NCBI GenBank assembly: GCA_027308685.1
Contig: DAIDEE010000014.1
Location: forward strand, 1 to 64,000
Direction: 5' to 3'
Origin: Acidocella sp.
GTDB taxonomy: Bacteria > Pseudomonadota > Alphaproteobacteria > Acetobacterales > Acetobacteraceae
Length of the DNA: 64,000 nucleotides
In this document: positions 17,602-29,000 of the stretch, one piece after another
Layout: each line of letters starts with the position of its first letter
Position numbering within the stretch: the stretch's first letter is position 1
Position numbers and translations under genes: made by a program
Notes under the pieces: model-generated
Databases searched by the model: none
The model's input: the letters and a program-made list of their open reading frames with translations, nothing else
What the model was told of the DNA's origin: nothing

Positions 17602-19008
17602 ATGGCAGCTTCACGGACTTTGTTCGACAAGATTTGGGATGCGCATGTGGTGGACCGGATGGGGGACGGCACGTGTGTTCTCTATATTGACCGGCATTTG
17701 GTGCATGAGGTGACCAGCCCGCAGGCGTTTGAGGGGTTGCGTTTGGCGGGGCGGAAGGTTCGCCGGGTGGATGCGACGATTGCGGTGGTGGACCATAATA
17801 TTCCGACTGAGGACCGGCGCAGCGGGATTAACGAGCCTGAGAGCAAGCTGCAGATTGAGACGCTGGAGAAGAATGTGGCGGACTTCGGCGTGCCGTATTT
17901 TCCGGTGCTGGATGACCGGCAGGGGATTGTGCATGTGATTGGACCTGAGCAGGGGATTAGCCTGCCGGGGATGACGATTGTGTGTGGGGATTCTCATACC
18001 AGCACCCACGGCGCCATGGGCGCGCTGGCGTTTGGGATTGGGACTTCAGAAGTTGAGCATGTGCTGGCGACGCAGACTTTGTTGCAGAAGCCGGCGTTGA
18101 ATATGCTGGTGCGGGTTGATGGCGCGGTGGGGCCGGGTGTGACCGCGAAGGATATTATTCTGGCGGTGATTGGCGAGATTGGAACCGCCGGTGGCAATGG
18201 CCATGTGATTGAGTATGCCGGTGAGGCGATTCGCGCGCTCGACATGGCGGGGCGGATGACGGTTTGCAATATGAGCATCGAGGCGGGGGCGCGGGCTGGG
18301 TTGATTGCGCCGGATGATGTGACGTTTGCGTATATCAAGGGCCGCCCGTATGCGCCGCAAGGCGATGATTTTGCAAAGGCCGTGGATTATTGGCGAACAT
18401 TGCCGAGCGATGATGGGGCGCATTACGATAAAATTGTGGTGCTGGATGCGGCTTCGATTATTCCGCAGGTGAGTTGGGGCACGAGCCCAGAGGCGGTGGT
18501 GCCGATTACGGGTGTTGTGCCTGATCCGGCTTCGGAGGCTGATGAGGCCAAGCGCGCGCAGATGCAGCGGATGCTGGATTATATGGGGCTGACGGCGGGG
18601 CAGAAGCTGGCGGGCACCAAGGTTGATGTGGTGTTTATCGGCTCCTGCACCAACTCGCGCATCGAGGATTTGCGGGCGGCGGCGGCTGTTGCGGCTGGTA
18701 AGCATGTGGCCGATGGCGTGCGGGCTTTGGTGGTGCCTGGCTCGGGGCTGATTAAAAAGCAGGCGGAAGTTGAAGGTTTGGACAAGATATTTTTGGATGC
18801 CGGGTTTGAATGGCGGGAGGCTGGGTGCTCGATGTGTCTGGGCATGAACCCCGATAAGCTGACGCCGGGGCAGCGTTGCGCCAGTACCTCCAACCGCAAT
18901 TTTGAAGGCCGGCAGGGGCCAGGGGGACGCACGCATCTGGTCTCACCGGCGATGGCGGCGGCGGCGGCGGTGACGGGTGTGCTCACGGATGTGCGGGAGC
19001 TGGCATAA
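17602..19008 (+). CDS. leuC: 3-isopropylmalate dehydratase large subunit
   Basis: LeuC and LeuD together isomerise 2-isopropylmalate to 3-isopropylmalate in leucine synthesis. The 468-aa protein is of the aconitase superfamily. The [4Fe-4S] ligands are Cys349 in GSCTNSR and Cys409/Cys412 in CSMCLGMNP. Other hallmarks are [37 protein letters not shown] (shown here in two conserved parts, SHTSTHG and GTSEVEHV) and [15 protein letters not shown] precedes ATG 17602. The stop overlaps the leuD start by one base (TAATG). Confidence 0.97.
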   Translation: MAASRTLFDKIWDAHVVDRMGDGTCVLYIDRHLVHEVTSPQAFEGLRLAGRKVRRVDATIAVVDHNIPTEDRRSGINEPESKLQIETLEKNVADFGVPYFPVLDDRQGIVHVIGPEQGISLPGMTIVCGDSHTSTHGAMGALAFGIGTSEVEHVLATQTLLQKPALNMLVRVDGAVGPGVTAKDIILAVIGEIGTAGGNGHVIEYAGEAIRALDMAGRMTVCNMSIEAGARAGLIAPDDVTFAYIKGRPYAPQGDDFAKAVDYWRTLPSDDGAHYDKIVVLDAASIIPQVSWGTSPEAVVPITGVVPDPASEADEAKRAQMQRMLDYMGLTAGQKLAGTKVDVVFIGSCTNSRIEDLRAAAAVAAGKHVADGVRALVVPGSGLIKKQAEVEGLDKIFLDAGFEWREAGCSMCLGMNPDKLTPGQRCASTSNRNFEGRQGPGGRTHLVSPAMAAAAAVTGVLTDVRELA

Positions 19009-19622
19009 TGGATAAGTTTAATGTCCTCACGGGTGCCGCAGCGCCTTTGAATATGGCGAATGTTGATACCGACAAAATTATTCCGGCGCGGTTTTTGAAG
19101 ACCATCAAGCGCACGGGGTTGGGCAAGGATTTGTTTTCCAACCTGCGGTATAATGAAGATGGCTCGGAAAAGCCGGAGTTTGTGTTGAACCAGCCGAAGT
19201 ACCGCAAGGCCGAGATTTTGGTGGCGGGTGAGAATTTTGGTTGTGGCTCCTCGCGCGAGCACGCGCCGTGGGCGCTGCTGGATTTTGGTATTCGCTGTGT
19301 AATTGCACCGAGCTTTGCCGACATCTTCCATGGGAATTGCTTCAAGAACGGCATTTTGCCGGTGGTGCTGCCCGCCGATGCTTGTGAGCAACTGATGGCG
19401 GATGCGGCGCTGGGCACCAACGCGCGGCTGACCGTGGATTTGGACCGCCAGGTGGTGGTGCGTCCGGATGGGCAGGAGATTCACTTTGAGGTCGATGCAT
19501 TCCGCAAACATTGTTTGTTGAATGGGCTGGATGATATTGGGCTGACGCTGGAGCATGTGGTGGCGATTGATACGTATGAGAAAAATGAGCCGGCCTGGAT
19601 GCCGGTGATTGCGGGAGTTTGA
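19008..19622 (+). CDS. leuD: 3-isopropylmalate dehydratase small subunit
   Basis: This is the swivel-domain partner of LeuC. The 204-aa protein has the usual motifs: [14 protein letters not shown] near residue 23, [15 protein letters not shown] near 80, and [17 protein letters not shown] near 105. Translation is coupled to leuC by the one-base overlap. leuB follows after 270 bases that contain a tandem repeat, so leuB may be transcribed partly from its own promoter. Confidence 0.96.
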   Translation: MDKFNVLTGAAAPLNMANVDTDKIIPARFLKTIKRTGLGKDLFSNLRYNEDGSEKPEFVLNQPKYRKAEILVAGENFGCGSSREHAPWALLDFGIRCVIAPSFADIFHGNCFKNGILPVVLPADACEQLMADAALGTNARLTVDLDRQVVVRPDGQEIHFEVDAFRKHCLLNGLDDIGLTLEHVVAIDTYEKNEPAWMPVIAGV

Positions 19623-19706
19623 TACGGGCGGCTTTTCGACACTGGCACTAACGCGCCCCAATCGTCATACGTGCGTAGGCGCGTATGCTCTTGTGGGCGT
19701 AAGAAG

Positions 19707-19885
19707 ATTCCCGCCTTCGCGGGAATGACGGTTGGGAAAGCGGGAATGACGGTTGGGAAAGCTGGAATGGCGGTTTTGGCAGCGGGAATAACGGTTGGAG
19801 AGCGAGCGTAACGATTGGGGAAGCGGCTATAACGTTGCGGAAAGCCGGGATGACCCTTCGAAAATGTGGGAATGGCTTGAGGGGA
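19707..19885. repeat. REP hairpin plus eight-unit 21-nt tandem array
   Basis: ATTCCCGC (19707-19714) and GCGGGAAT (19719-19726) form a hairpin with loop CTTC. From 19719 to 19885 the DNA then divides into eight units of 21 bases (one of 20) based on GCGGGAATGACGGTTGGGAAA. Units 1 and 2 are identical; later units diverge step by step. The last unit supplies the GAGGGGA that serves as ribosome-binding site for leuB at 19893. Confidence 0.85.
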
Positions 19886-19892
19886 TACCATA

Positions 19893-21002
19893 ATGATTGC
19901 GAATAAAACGATTTTGATGTTGCCGGGTGACGGCATTGGTCCGGAAGTGATGGCGCAGGCCAAGCGCGTGTTGGGCTGGTTGCAGGATACCAAGCGGGCC
20001 AGCTTCACTATCACCGAGGATTTGGTGGGCGGTGCCGCGGTTGATGTGCATGGCGTGCCGATTACCGAAGCCACCATGGAAAAAGCATTGAGCGTTGATG
20101 CGGTGCTGTTTGGTGCCGTCGGTGGGCCGCAATATGACAAATTGAGCTTTGATATCCGCCCGGAAGCGGCCTTGCTGCGGCTGCGCAAGGACCTGGGCGT
20201 GTTTGCCAATTTGCGGCCTGCGAAGGTGTTTGACGCGCTGGTGGATTCCAGTTCGCTGAAGCCCGAGCTGGTGCGCGGCTTGGATATCATGATCGTGCGC
20301 GAATGCATCGGCGGCGTATATTTTGGCGAGCCGCGCGGGATTGAAACATTGCCGGATGGCACCAAGCGCGGCGTGAATACTGAAGTTTACACCACGATGG
20401 AAATTGAGCGTGTTGGGCGAGTGGCGTTTGAGCTGGCTCGTAAGCGCAACAACATTGTGTGCAGCGTGGAAAAAGCCAACGTGATGGAAAGCGGCCTGCT
20501 ATGGCGCCAGACCATGCAGGCGCTGCGTGATGCCGAATACCCGGATGTGACGCTGAGCCATATGTACGCCGATAATTGCGCGATGCAGTTGGCGAAGAAC
20601 CCCAAGCAGTTTGATGTGATCGTTACTGGCAATCTGTTCGGCGATATTTTGTCTGATCTCGCCGCGATGCTCACCGGCTCGCTGGGGATGCTGCCCTCGG
20701 CCACGCTGGGCGCTGTGGATGCCTCTGGGCGGCGTCATGCGTTCTATGAGCCCATCCATGGCTCGGCGCCGGACATTGCGGGCAAAGGGCTGGCCAATCC
20801 GCTGGCGCAGATACTGAGCCTCGCCCTGCTGCTGCGCTATTCGTTCGACATGGAGGAGGATGCCGCCGCGATCGAGGCGGCGGTGGAGCGGGTGCTGGCC
20901 ACCGGTGGCCGCACCGCCGATATCCCCGCCGAGGGCCGGGAGCGCCTCAGCACCGCGCAAATGGGTGACGCTTTATTGGCGGAATTGGCTAAATCCGCCT
21001 GA
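19893..21002 (+). CDS. leuB: 3-isopropylmalate dehydrogenase
   Basis: LeuB oxidises and decarboxylates 3-isopropylmalate with NAD+ and a divalent metal, the third dedicated step of leucine synthesis. The 369-aa protein starts [20 protein letters not shown]. Further signatures are [10 protein letters not shown], the substrate-binding [37 protein letters not shown], and the metal and NAD regions [20 protein letters not shown] and [15 protein letters not shown]. It is separated from leuD by a repeat array rather than by the usual short spacer. Confidence 0.97.
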   Translation: MIANKTILMLPGDGIGPEVMAQAKRVLGWLQDTKRASFTITEDLVGGAAVDVHGVPITEATMEKALSVDAVLFGAVGGPQYDKLSFDIRPEAALLRLRKDLGVFANLRPAKVFDALVDSSSLKPELVRGLDIMIVRECIGGVYFGEPRGIETLPDGTKRGVNTEVYTTMEIERVGRVAFELARKRNNIVCSVEKANVMESGLLWRQTMQALRDAEYPDVTLSHMYADNCAMQLAKNPKQFDVIVTGNLFGDILSDLAAMLTGSLGMLPSATLGAVDASGRRHAFYEPIHGSAPDIAGKGLANPLAQILSLALLLRYSFDMEEDAAAIEAAVERVLATGGRTADIPAEGRERLSTAQMGDALLAELAKSA

Positions 21003-21068
21003 ATGGCTTGTATGTAAGGCTCGCATATTGCCGTATGATGTCGCTTCCGCTACATCACGCGGCGTGCT

Positions 21069-21145
21069 GCACCCGTAGCTCAATTGGATAGAGCACCAGA
21101 CTACGAATCTGGGGGTTAGGGGTTCGACTCCCTTCGGGTGCGCCA
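21069..21145 (+). tRNA. tRNA-Arg (anticodon ACG)
   Basis: The acceptor stem GCACCCG (21069-21075) pairs with CGGGTGC (21135-21141), followed by discriminator G and an encoded CCA (21143-21145). The anticodon stem CCAGA/TCTGG encloses the loop CTACGAA with anticodon ACG, whose first base would be edited to inosine. The D arm (GCTC...GAGC) and a T arm with TTCGACT are present. It reads CGU, CGC and CGA codons. Confidence 0.96.
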
Positions 21146-21280
21146 TTTTATTGCTTACAAATACTTCGGTTCGGCCATTTACCTCTACGGTGAGTGGCCG
21201 TTTGTTTTGGCTTTGAGATAGATCAAAGCCTTCACTGCGCGGTTCTGTTTTGTGGGGCGTTCCCTGAGACGAGAGTGACA

Positions 21281-21691
21281 ATGACCGCTGCGACCGTGAC
21301 GCTGACTCCTTATGACAAGATTGGCGGGGCTGATGCCGTGCGGCGGTTGGCTGCGGCGTTTTATGATGTGATGGAAGCGCCGGACTATGCCGCGTTGCGG
21401 GCTATGCATGAGCCGGACCTGGGGTCGATGCGGGTGGCATTGGCGGGGTTTTTAACGGCCTGGCTGGGCGGACCGCGCGATTGGATTACCAGCCAGGGCG
21501 GGTTCTGCATTATGTCCCGCCACGCCGGCATGGGCATTACCGAGACAACCAGGGCGCAGTGGATGGCGGCGATGCGAAGCGCATTGGCGCAGGCTGAAAT
21601 TGCACCGCAATGGGCGGAGAAGATGGTGCAGGCGCTGGAGCCCATATCGCGCGGGATGCTGCGACGCGGCGTGGGTGCGTTGCCGGCTTAA
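21281..21691 (+). CDS. Truncated haemoglobin-like globin (group II type)
   Basis: From ATG 21281 the product is 136 aa. It begins with PYDKIGGADAVRRLAAAFYDVME, the truncated-globin helix B/E pattern (listed as pattern only), and has FLTAWLGGP, SRHAGMGI and a C-terminal helix with WMAAMRSAL. The His in SRHAGMGI is in the position of the proximal haem ligand of group II truncated globins, and the WLGG...H spacing fits that group. Such proteins bind O2 or NO and often protect against nitrosative stress. The frame opens further upstream (21194) but that part overlaps the tRNA-leader region and looks random. It stands alone between tRNA-Arg and a convergent acetyltransferase gene. Confidence 0.82.
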   Translation: MTAATVTLTPYDKIGGADAVRRLAAAFYDVMEAPDYAALRAMHEPDLGSMRVALAGFLTAWLGGPRDWITSQGGFCIMSRHAGMGITETTRAQWMAAMRSALAQAEIAPQWAEKMVQALEPISRGMLRRGVGALPA

Positions 21692-22122
21692 AATTGTTTG
21701 CGCAGGAAAATCCGCCGGGCATTGTTGGGGTAGTTGGGAAGCTCACCGAAACTCTCGAAGCCGTGGCGTAGATAAAACGCCAGGGCGGCGGGGTTTAATG
21801 TATCAAGCCAGAGGCCGGTGCAGCCGCGTTGTTTGGCTTCGGCCTCGGCGCTGGCGAGCAGCAGATGGCCAAGCCCCTGGCCGCGCTGTGCTTCAGGCAC
21901 AAAGAGCAATTCGATAAACAGCCAGTTCTGCCAGCTTCGGCCCACCAGCCCGCCTTGCCACGCGCCGGCGGTGTCACGCAGCATGATGGCGAGCGGCAGG
22001 CTGCTGACCGGGGGCAGGAAATCCGCATGGTGGGCGGTGATGCCGTCGATGAGATAGCTGCGGAAATCTGCATCTGGCGTTGCGGTGCGCGTGAGGCTGA
22101 GGTTGGGGGGGAGCGGGCGCAT
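21688..22122 (-). CDS. GNAT-family N-acetyltransferase
   Basis: The 144-aa protein shows the acetyl-CoA-binding motif of GNAT enzymes: LFVPEAQRGQGLGHLLL (R/Q-x-x-G-x-G/A at about 80-92), preceded by the beta-strand FIEL, and the C-terminal LNPAALAFYLRHGFESFGEL, typical of motif B. The acceptor substrate cannot be read from the sequence. Its start overlaps the deacetylase stop by one base (TGATG), so the two are translated together. Its stop slightly overlaps the convergent globin gene. Confidence 0.82.
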   Translation of the reverse strand: MRPLPPNLSLTRTATPDADFRSYLIDGITAHHADFLPPVSSLPLAIMLRDTAGAWQGGLVGRSWQNWLFIELLFVPEAQRGQGLGHLLLASAEAEAKQRGCTGLWLDTLNPAALAFYLRHGFESFGELPNYPNNARRIFLRKQF

Positions 22123-22865
22123 CAGGTGGTGATGTCGGTGAGGTGGATAAAGCGGGTGCCGCTTTGCTGCAGTTTGATCAGCCCGGCGGCGATGCCCGCC
22201 CCGCTGGCGCGGCCGGGCTGGTTAATGTGGCCTTCGATGACATCGGTATTTTGGGCTGCACTGATGCGGGCGGCAACCGTGGCGGTGGGGAGGGACGCAC
22301 CTTCGTCGGAATTGAGCGAATAGCCGGCGATGCGAAAGCCCAGGAATTCAATGAAGGGAATGGTCTCGGGGCTGTAGAGCGCTGCGGCGCCACGGTACCA
22401 GGTGGGGGCCTGGCCGGTGGCGGCGGTGATGGCGGCAGCCCCGTTCAGCACTTCGGCGCGGATGGCATCGAGCGACCCAGCAGGGGTGAGGCCGAAGATT
22501 TTATCATGGCCGAGAACCGGCGGCAGGTGCTGGGCGCCATGGTTTTGCAGGCTGAAAATATCCGGGTGGGCCTTGAGCAGCGCCAAAGCGGCCGGGTTCT
22601 GGCGCATCCATATCGCGGTGAGGAACAAAGTGGCGGGGATGTTGTGGCTGATCAGCACGCTGACGATGCGCTGGTCGAAGTGGCCGGGGCAGCAGTCCAG
22701 GGTAATGGCAACGGTGCGGGTGGCGCTGCCGGTGCCGGTAAGGCGCAGGGCGGGTTCAAGCAGCGGTGGCGCACCGGCCGGCCGGTGGCCGAGGCGGGTG
22801 AGCGGCAACGTAAGTGCGCCACCGCAGAAGGCGCGCCGGGAGATGGGGGTGCACAGGTTGCACAT
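22122..22865 (-). CDS. Polysaccharide deacetylase family protein, exported
   Basis: The 247-aa protein has a short signal with SRRAFCGGAL, a plausible twin-arginine motif, followed by a hydrophobic stretch. The NodB-like core starts VAITLDCCPGHFD: the catalytic Asp is kept but the second metal-binding Asp of the usual T-F-D-D motif is a Cys. HGAQH gives the H-x3-H metal motif, and a WYRGAAALYSP segment follows where the family has R-x-P-x-G/Y. It probably removes acyl groups from a cell-surface sugar or related amide, but the substrate is unknown and the altered motif leaves activity open. It is last but one in a minus-strand gene row. Confidence 0.72.
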   Translation of the reverse strand: MCNLCTPISRRAFCGGALTLPLTRLGHRPAGAPPLLEPALRLTGTGSATRTVAITLDCCPGHFDQRIVSVLISHNIPATLFLTAIWMRQNPAALALLKAHPDIFSLQNHGAQHLPPVLGHDKIFGLTPAGSLDAIRAEVLNGAAAITAATGQAPTWYRGAAALYSPETIPFIEFLGFRIAGYSLNSDEGASLPTATVAARISAAQNTDVIEGHINQPGRASGAGIAAGLIKLQQSGTRFIHLTDITT

Positions 22866-22916
22866 TTGATGAGGTCCGTGTTGCTGGGGCAGATGTGCGG
22901 CGGCGGGCGGGCGGCG

Positions 22917-23861
22917 TCAATGCGCCAGCCATGCCACCAGAGCGGAGACGGTAACGAGTGAGAGCACGGTGGAGACCAATATGGCGCGGGAGGTGACAGC
23001 GGCTTCTCGGTTATAGAGTTTGGCCAGCATGAAGGGGCCGGTGCCGATGGGTAATGCGCTGAGGATCAGGGCGCTGTGCGACCAGATTGCTGGCATATTG
23101 AATAGTTTGAAGGCGATGAGATAGGTAACGGTCGGCTGCACCAGCAGTTTCAGCCCCACCAGCCGGGTGATCAGGCCTTTGTTGTTGGCGGGTTCTGACT
23201 GCGCGAGGAACAGCCCGATGGTGACCAGGGCACAGGGCGAGGCGGCATCTCCCAGCAGGGTGGTGTAGCGGAACACCGGTGCAGGCAAAGTGAGGCCGGT
23301 TTGGGCGTGCAGCACCGCCACGCCGACGCCCAGAACCGGCGCGATCAATAACGGGTTGCGTGCCAGCGAGCGGGCGACTTTGTAGAGCGTGGCGGTGAGT
23401 TGTGGGGTTTGGGCGAGGTCTGTCTCGATCAGGATGATGGCGGCGGCAAACAGCACGCAGGCGGTGAGGATGGTGGCAATGATGGCAGGAACCAGGGAGC
23501 CCTGCCCCAATGCCGCCAGGCAGAGGGGGATGCCCATGAAGCCGGTGTTGGCGTAGGCGGCGTCCAGCCCTTCGATGCTGCGGTCTGCCAGGCGATGATG
23601 AGCGCGGGTGCCGAGCAGGAATGAGAGCAGGAAGGTGAGCATCATGCCGCCGGTGAAGGCAGCGAGAAAACCGGGGTGATTGAAGCCGTTCCAGGTGATG
23701 TTGGCCATGGCCTGAAACAGCAGTGCCGGGAGGGCCAACCACACCACGAACAGATTGAGCGTTTCGGTAGCGGCGGGGCCGAGGATGTTGCGGCGGGCGC
23801 AGATGTAGCCGGTGAGGATGAGCGCAAACACCGGGAACACCGAGGTAAAGACAATGGTCAT
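22917..23861 (-). CDS. AEC-family (auxin efflux carrier-like) transporter
   Basis: The 314-aa protein has about ten membrane helices in two halves of five, the layout of the AEC family that includes bacterial malonate and other carboxylate carriers. Characteristic parts are the N-terminal FPVFALILTGYICARR, NLFVVWLALPALLF, YANTGFMGIPL with the broken-helix Asn, and the second-half SPCALVTIGLFLA. It lies 60 bases downstream of an acyl-CoA ligase gene, so it may move the acid that the ligase and CoA-transferase activate. Direction and substrate are inferred. Confidence 0.85.
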   Translation of the reverse strand: MTIVFTSVFPVFALILTGYICARRNILGPAATETLNLFVVWLALPALLFQAMANITWNGFNHPGFLAAFTGGMMLTFLLSFLLGTRAHHRLADRSIEGLDAAYANTGFMGIPLCLAALGQGSLVPAIIATILTACVLFAAAIILIETDLAQTPQLTATLYKVARSLARNPLLIAPVLGVGVAVLHAQTGLTLPAPVFRYTTLLGDAASPCALVTIGLFLAQSEPANNKGLITRLVGLKLLVQPTVTYLIAFKLFNMPAIWSHSALILSALPIGTGPFMLAKLYNREAAVTSRAILVSTVLSLVTVSALVAWLAH

Positions 23862-23921
23862 GTCCTGTTTTCCTGCATGGCGGCCGGTGCGGCAAGGGGC
23901 GGTGCGGCAAGGGGGCGAAGA

Positions 23922-25562
23922 TTAGCCGCCGGCGATGATGGCCTGGGCGCGTTTGCGTAAAATATGTTTTTGGATTTTGCCGGTGGAGGTTTTGGGGAGG
24001 TCCTCGAAGATATAGCGTTTGGGGATTTTGAAGCTGGCCAGATGCTGGCGGCAGAAGTCAGTGAGTTCGGCGGGCGTGGCGGACATATCGGTTTTGAAGG
24101 TGACAACGGCGAGCGGAATTTCACCCCATTTTTCATCCGGCGCGGCGACCACGGCGGCTTCGCGGATGGCGGGGTGGCGGTAGAGGATTTCCTCGACCTC
24201 AAGGGAGGAGATGTTCTCGCCGCCGGAGATGATGATGTCCTTGGCGCGGTCTTTGATTTCAACATAGCCATCAGGGTGCAGCACGCCGAGGTCGCCGGTG
24301 AGGATCCAGCCGTTTTTGAAAGCATCGTTGGTGGCGCTGGGGTTTTTGAGGTAGCCTTTCATCACCACATTGCCGCGGAAGGCGAGTTCGCCGACCGTGA
24401 CGCCGTCTGGCGGGACTGGTTCACCGGCGGGGTCGAGGATGGTGAGGTCCTCCTGGGTGATGCAGGGTACGCCCTGGCGGGCCATCAGGCGGGCGCGCTC
24501 AGGCAGCGGCAGGCCAGCCCAGTCGGGCTGGGTTTCGCAGGTGCCCGACGGGCCGTACACTTCGGTGAGGCCATAGACGTGCTGGACCGCAAAGCCGAGC
24601 AGTTCGGTGCCCGCGATGATGGCGCTGGGGGGCGCGGCACCGGCGGTGGCTAACACCACTTTATGCGGCAGTGGCTTTTGCAGGGTTTTGGGGGCGTTGA
24701 TGAGCATACCGAGCACGATGGGGGCGCCGCACATATGGGTGACATTGTGGCGGACGATGTGCTCGAAGATGGCCCCGGGTTCGACCTTGCGGATACAGAC
24801 ATGCGTGCCGCCCAGTGCCGTGACGGCCCAGGTGAGGGTCCAGCCGGAGCAATGGAACATCGGGAGAGTCCAGAGGTAGCGGCTCTCGGGGGTGAGGTTG
24901 ATGGCGAGCGCGATGCCGAGCGCGCCGAGATACGCGCCGCGATGGTGATACACCACGCCCTTGGGGTTGCCGGTGGTGCCGGAGGTGTAATTCACCGCGA
25001 TGGCTTGCCATTCATCCGCCGGCAGGCCCCAGGCGTGCGGCTGGTGCGGGGCGATCCAGTCTTCGTATTCCGGGGCGTCGAGGGTAAGGCCGGCGGGGGC
25101 GGCCTCGTCGGCGATTTCGACCAGCGAGATTTTATGGGGCAACAGGTCGAGGGCGGCGCGGGCGCGCGGTGCCCATTCGCGGTCCACCAGAAATAATTTG
25201 GCCTCGGCATGTTCGAGGATGAAGGCGATGGCGGTGGGGTCGAGCAGGGTGTTGATCATGCCGAGCACGGCCCCGGCCAGCGGCACGGCGTAATGGGCTT
25301 CCAGCGGCACCGGGCCGTTGGGGGCGAGTACGGCGACGCATTCACCTGGCTTGACGCCGGCGGCCTTGATGGCGGTGGCGAATTTGCGGATGCGGGTGGT
25401 GAATTGCGCGTAGCTGTAGGCGCGGTCGTGATGGGTGACGGCGCATTTTTGCGGGAAGATGCGCTCCGCCCGGCGCAGGAAGCTGAGCGGTGACAGCGGT
25501 ACGTGGTTGGCGTGGTTTTGCGGCAGCCCGGCTTCAAAAATTGAGTGTGAGATATCGGGCAT
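23922..25562 (-). CDS. AMP-forming acyl-CoA ligase
   Basis: The 546-aa protein is an ANL-superfamily adenylating enzyme. The ATP-binding P-loop YTSGTTGNPKGVVYHH, the A4/A5 region HVYGLTEVYGPSGTCE, the hinge GDLGVLHPDGYVEIKDRAKDIIISGGENIS (given here by its GDLG and DRAKD cores), and the catalytic lysine in SKTSTGKIQKH are all present, so it should be active. The length and motifs match the medium-chain or DmdB-like acyl-CoA synthetase subgroup; the substrate cannot be read. It sits between the class III CoA-transferase and an AEC carrier on the same strand, suggesting an organic-acid uptake and activation unit. Confidence 0.88.
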   Translation of the reverse strand: MPDISHSIFEAGLPQNHANHVPLSPLSFLRRAERIFPQKCAVTHHDRAYSYAQFTTRIRKFATAIKAAGVKPGECVAVLAPNGPVPLEAHYAVPLAGAVLGMINTLLDPTAIAFILEHAEAKLFLVDREWAPRARAALDLLPHKISLVEIADEAAPAGLTLDAPEYEDWIAPHQPHAWGLPADEWQAIAVNYTSGTTGNPKGVVYHHRGAYLGALGIALAINLTPESRYLWTLPMFHCSGWTLTWAVTALGGTHVCIRKVEPGAIFEHIVRHNVTHMCGAPIVLGMLINAPKTLQKPLPHKVVLATAGAAPPSAIIAGTELLGFAVQHVYGLTEVYGPSGTCETQPDWAGLPLPERARLMARQGVPCITQEDLTILDPAGEPVPPDGVTVGELAFRGNVVMKGYLKNPSATNDAFKNGWILTGDLGVLHPDGYVEIKDRAKDIIISGGENISSLEVEEILYRHPAIREAAVVAAPDEKWGEIPLAVVTFKTDMSATPAELTDFCRQHLASFKIPKRYIFEDLPKTSTGKIQKHILRKRAQAIIAGG

Positions 25563-25638
25563 GGGTGTCTCCTGCGGGCGGCTTATTGGTTATGGCGTTT
25601 GAGCAGTTGCAGCTTGCTTGGTGTGAATCAAGCGTGGG

Positions 25639-26874
25639 TCAGATAATGCCGTCGTGCTGCCATTGGGCGAGTTCAGCTTCGGTGGCGTTGAGGTGCTGCA
25701 AGAGAATGTCGCGGGTGTGCTGGCCAAGTGTGGGTGGTGCGGTATCGTCGTGCGTGGGGCTGCGCGAGAAGCGCAAGGGGCTGGCGACGGTGCGCATGGT
25801 GCCGCCGCTGGGGTGGGGGATGGTTTTGAAAATGCCGCGGGCGGCGATTTGCGCGTTGGCATCCAGATCAGGTAGCTGGTTGATCGGGCCGCACGGCACG
25901 GATGCTGGTTCAAGTTGTGAAATCCATTGGGCGGTGCTGCGGGTTTGCATGATGGACTGGAGGAGTGGGACTAAAACAGTGCGGTGTTTTACCCGCGCGG
26001 GGTTGCTGGCGTAGGCGGGGTTTTCGGCGAGTTCGGGAGCCCCGGCGATGGCGCAGAAGCGGCGGAATTGCTCGTCGTTGCCGATGGCGAGGATGGCGTA
26101 ACCGTCGAGCGTTTTGAACACCTGATAGGGGACGATGCTGGGGTGTGCGTTGCCGTGCCGGGGTGGTTGCGCGCCGGAGACCAGGTACGAGCTGATCTGG
26201 TTGGCCAGCGTGGCGATTTGGACGTCGAACAGCGCGATGTCGATATGTTGGCCGAGGCCGCTTACGTGGCGCTCGTTGAGGGCGGCGAGGATGGCGGTGG
26301 TGGCGTACATGCCGGTGAATACATCGGTCACCGCGACGCCGACTTTCATCGGCTCGCCTGACGGTTCGCCGGTGAGGCTCATCAGGCCGCCCATGCCTTG
26401 CATCAGGAAGTCGTACCCGGCGCGGGCGGCGTAGGGGCCGGTTTGGCCGAAGCCGGTGATGGAGCAGTAGATCAGGCGGGGGTTGAGAGCCAGCAGGTCC
26501 TCGGGGCCGAGGCCGAGTTTGGTGAGGCCACCGAGCTTGAAGTTTTCCAGCACTATATCGGAACGTGCGGCGAGGCGTTTGATGAGGGCTTGGCCGGCGG
26601 GTTTGGCAAAGTCGATGGTGGCGGATTTTTTGCCGCGGTTGGCGGCGAGGAAATAGGCGCTCTCGCCGCGCTGTGCGGGGTTTTGCGTGTCGGGCAGGAA
26701 GGGCGGGCCCCAGGCGCGGGTGTCATCGCCCGCACCGGGGCGCTCGATTTTGATGACTTCGGCGCCGAGGTCGGCGAGGGTCTGGCCGGCCCAGGGGCCA
26801 GCGAGAACGCGGCTGAGGTCGAGGACCCGGATGCCGTGCAGGGGGGGGCGTGCCGTCGTTGGGGGCGGTGTCAT
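25639..26874 (-). CDS. Class III (CaiB/BaiF) CoA-transferase
   Basis: The 411-aa protein, from ATG at 26874, begins with GIRVLDLSRVLAGPWAGQTLADLGAEVIKIERP in family style (key parts DLSRVLAGP and GADVIK-like), and has the NRGKKS and DFLMQGMGGLMSLTGEP segments. The catalytic Asp is expected in the GVAVTDVFTGMYA region (Asp near residue 180). CaiB-type enzymes move CoA between carboxylic acids. A few residues upstream (MYQTSL) are in frame but ATG 26874 is preferred. It heads a minus-strand row with a ligase and a carrier. Confidence 0.9.
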   Translation of the reverse strand: MTPPPTTARPPLHGIRVLDLSRVLAGPWAGQTLADLGAEVIKIERPGAGDDTRAWGPPFLPDTQNPAQRGESAYFLAANRGKKSATIDFAKPAGQALIKRLAARSDIVLENFKLGGLTKLGLGPEDLLALNPRLIYCSITGFGQTGPYAARAGYDFLMQGMGGLMSLTGEPSGEPMKVGVAVTDVFTGMYATTAILAALNERHVSGLGQHIDIALFDVQIATLANQISSYLVSGAQPPRHGNAHPSIVPYQVFKTLDGYAILAIGNDEQFRRFCAIAGAPELAENPAYASNPARVKHRTVLVPLLQSIMQTRSTAQWISQLEPASVPCGPINQLPDLDANAQIAARGIFKTIPHPSGGTMRTVASPLRFSRSPTHDDTAPPTLGQHTRDILLQHLNATEAELAQWQHDGII

Positions 26875-26931
26875 GAGGCTGGTTTGATACAAAAACCGGG
26901 CGCTGAAAAGCGCCCGCCTTGCCCGAAGCTG

Positions 26932-28900
<1,969 letters not shown>

Positions 28901-29000
28901 GCATCAGATGCCAGGTGGCGGGGTTTGTCAAATTTTGGGTGGGTATGGGTGCGTAGGGGCGAAGAGGGCGGAAGGCACAGCGCGTTCCGCCCTGCGCGGA

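Noticed and set aside
13597-19900. Palindromes considered as a CRISPR array
   Set aside because: Units of the array before leuB are directly adjacent without unique spacers, so it is a tandem repeat, not a CRISPR.
19481-20365. Minus-strand frame with repeated FPTVIPA units
   Set aside because: The repeats are the translation of the 21-nt array, and the rest is antisense leuB and leuD.
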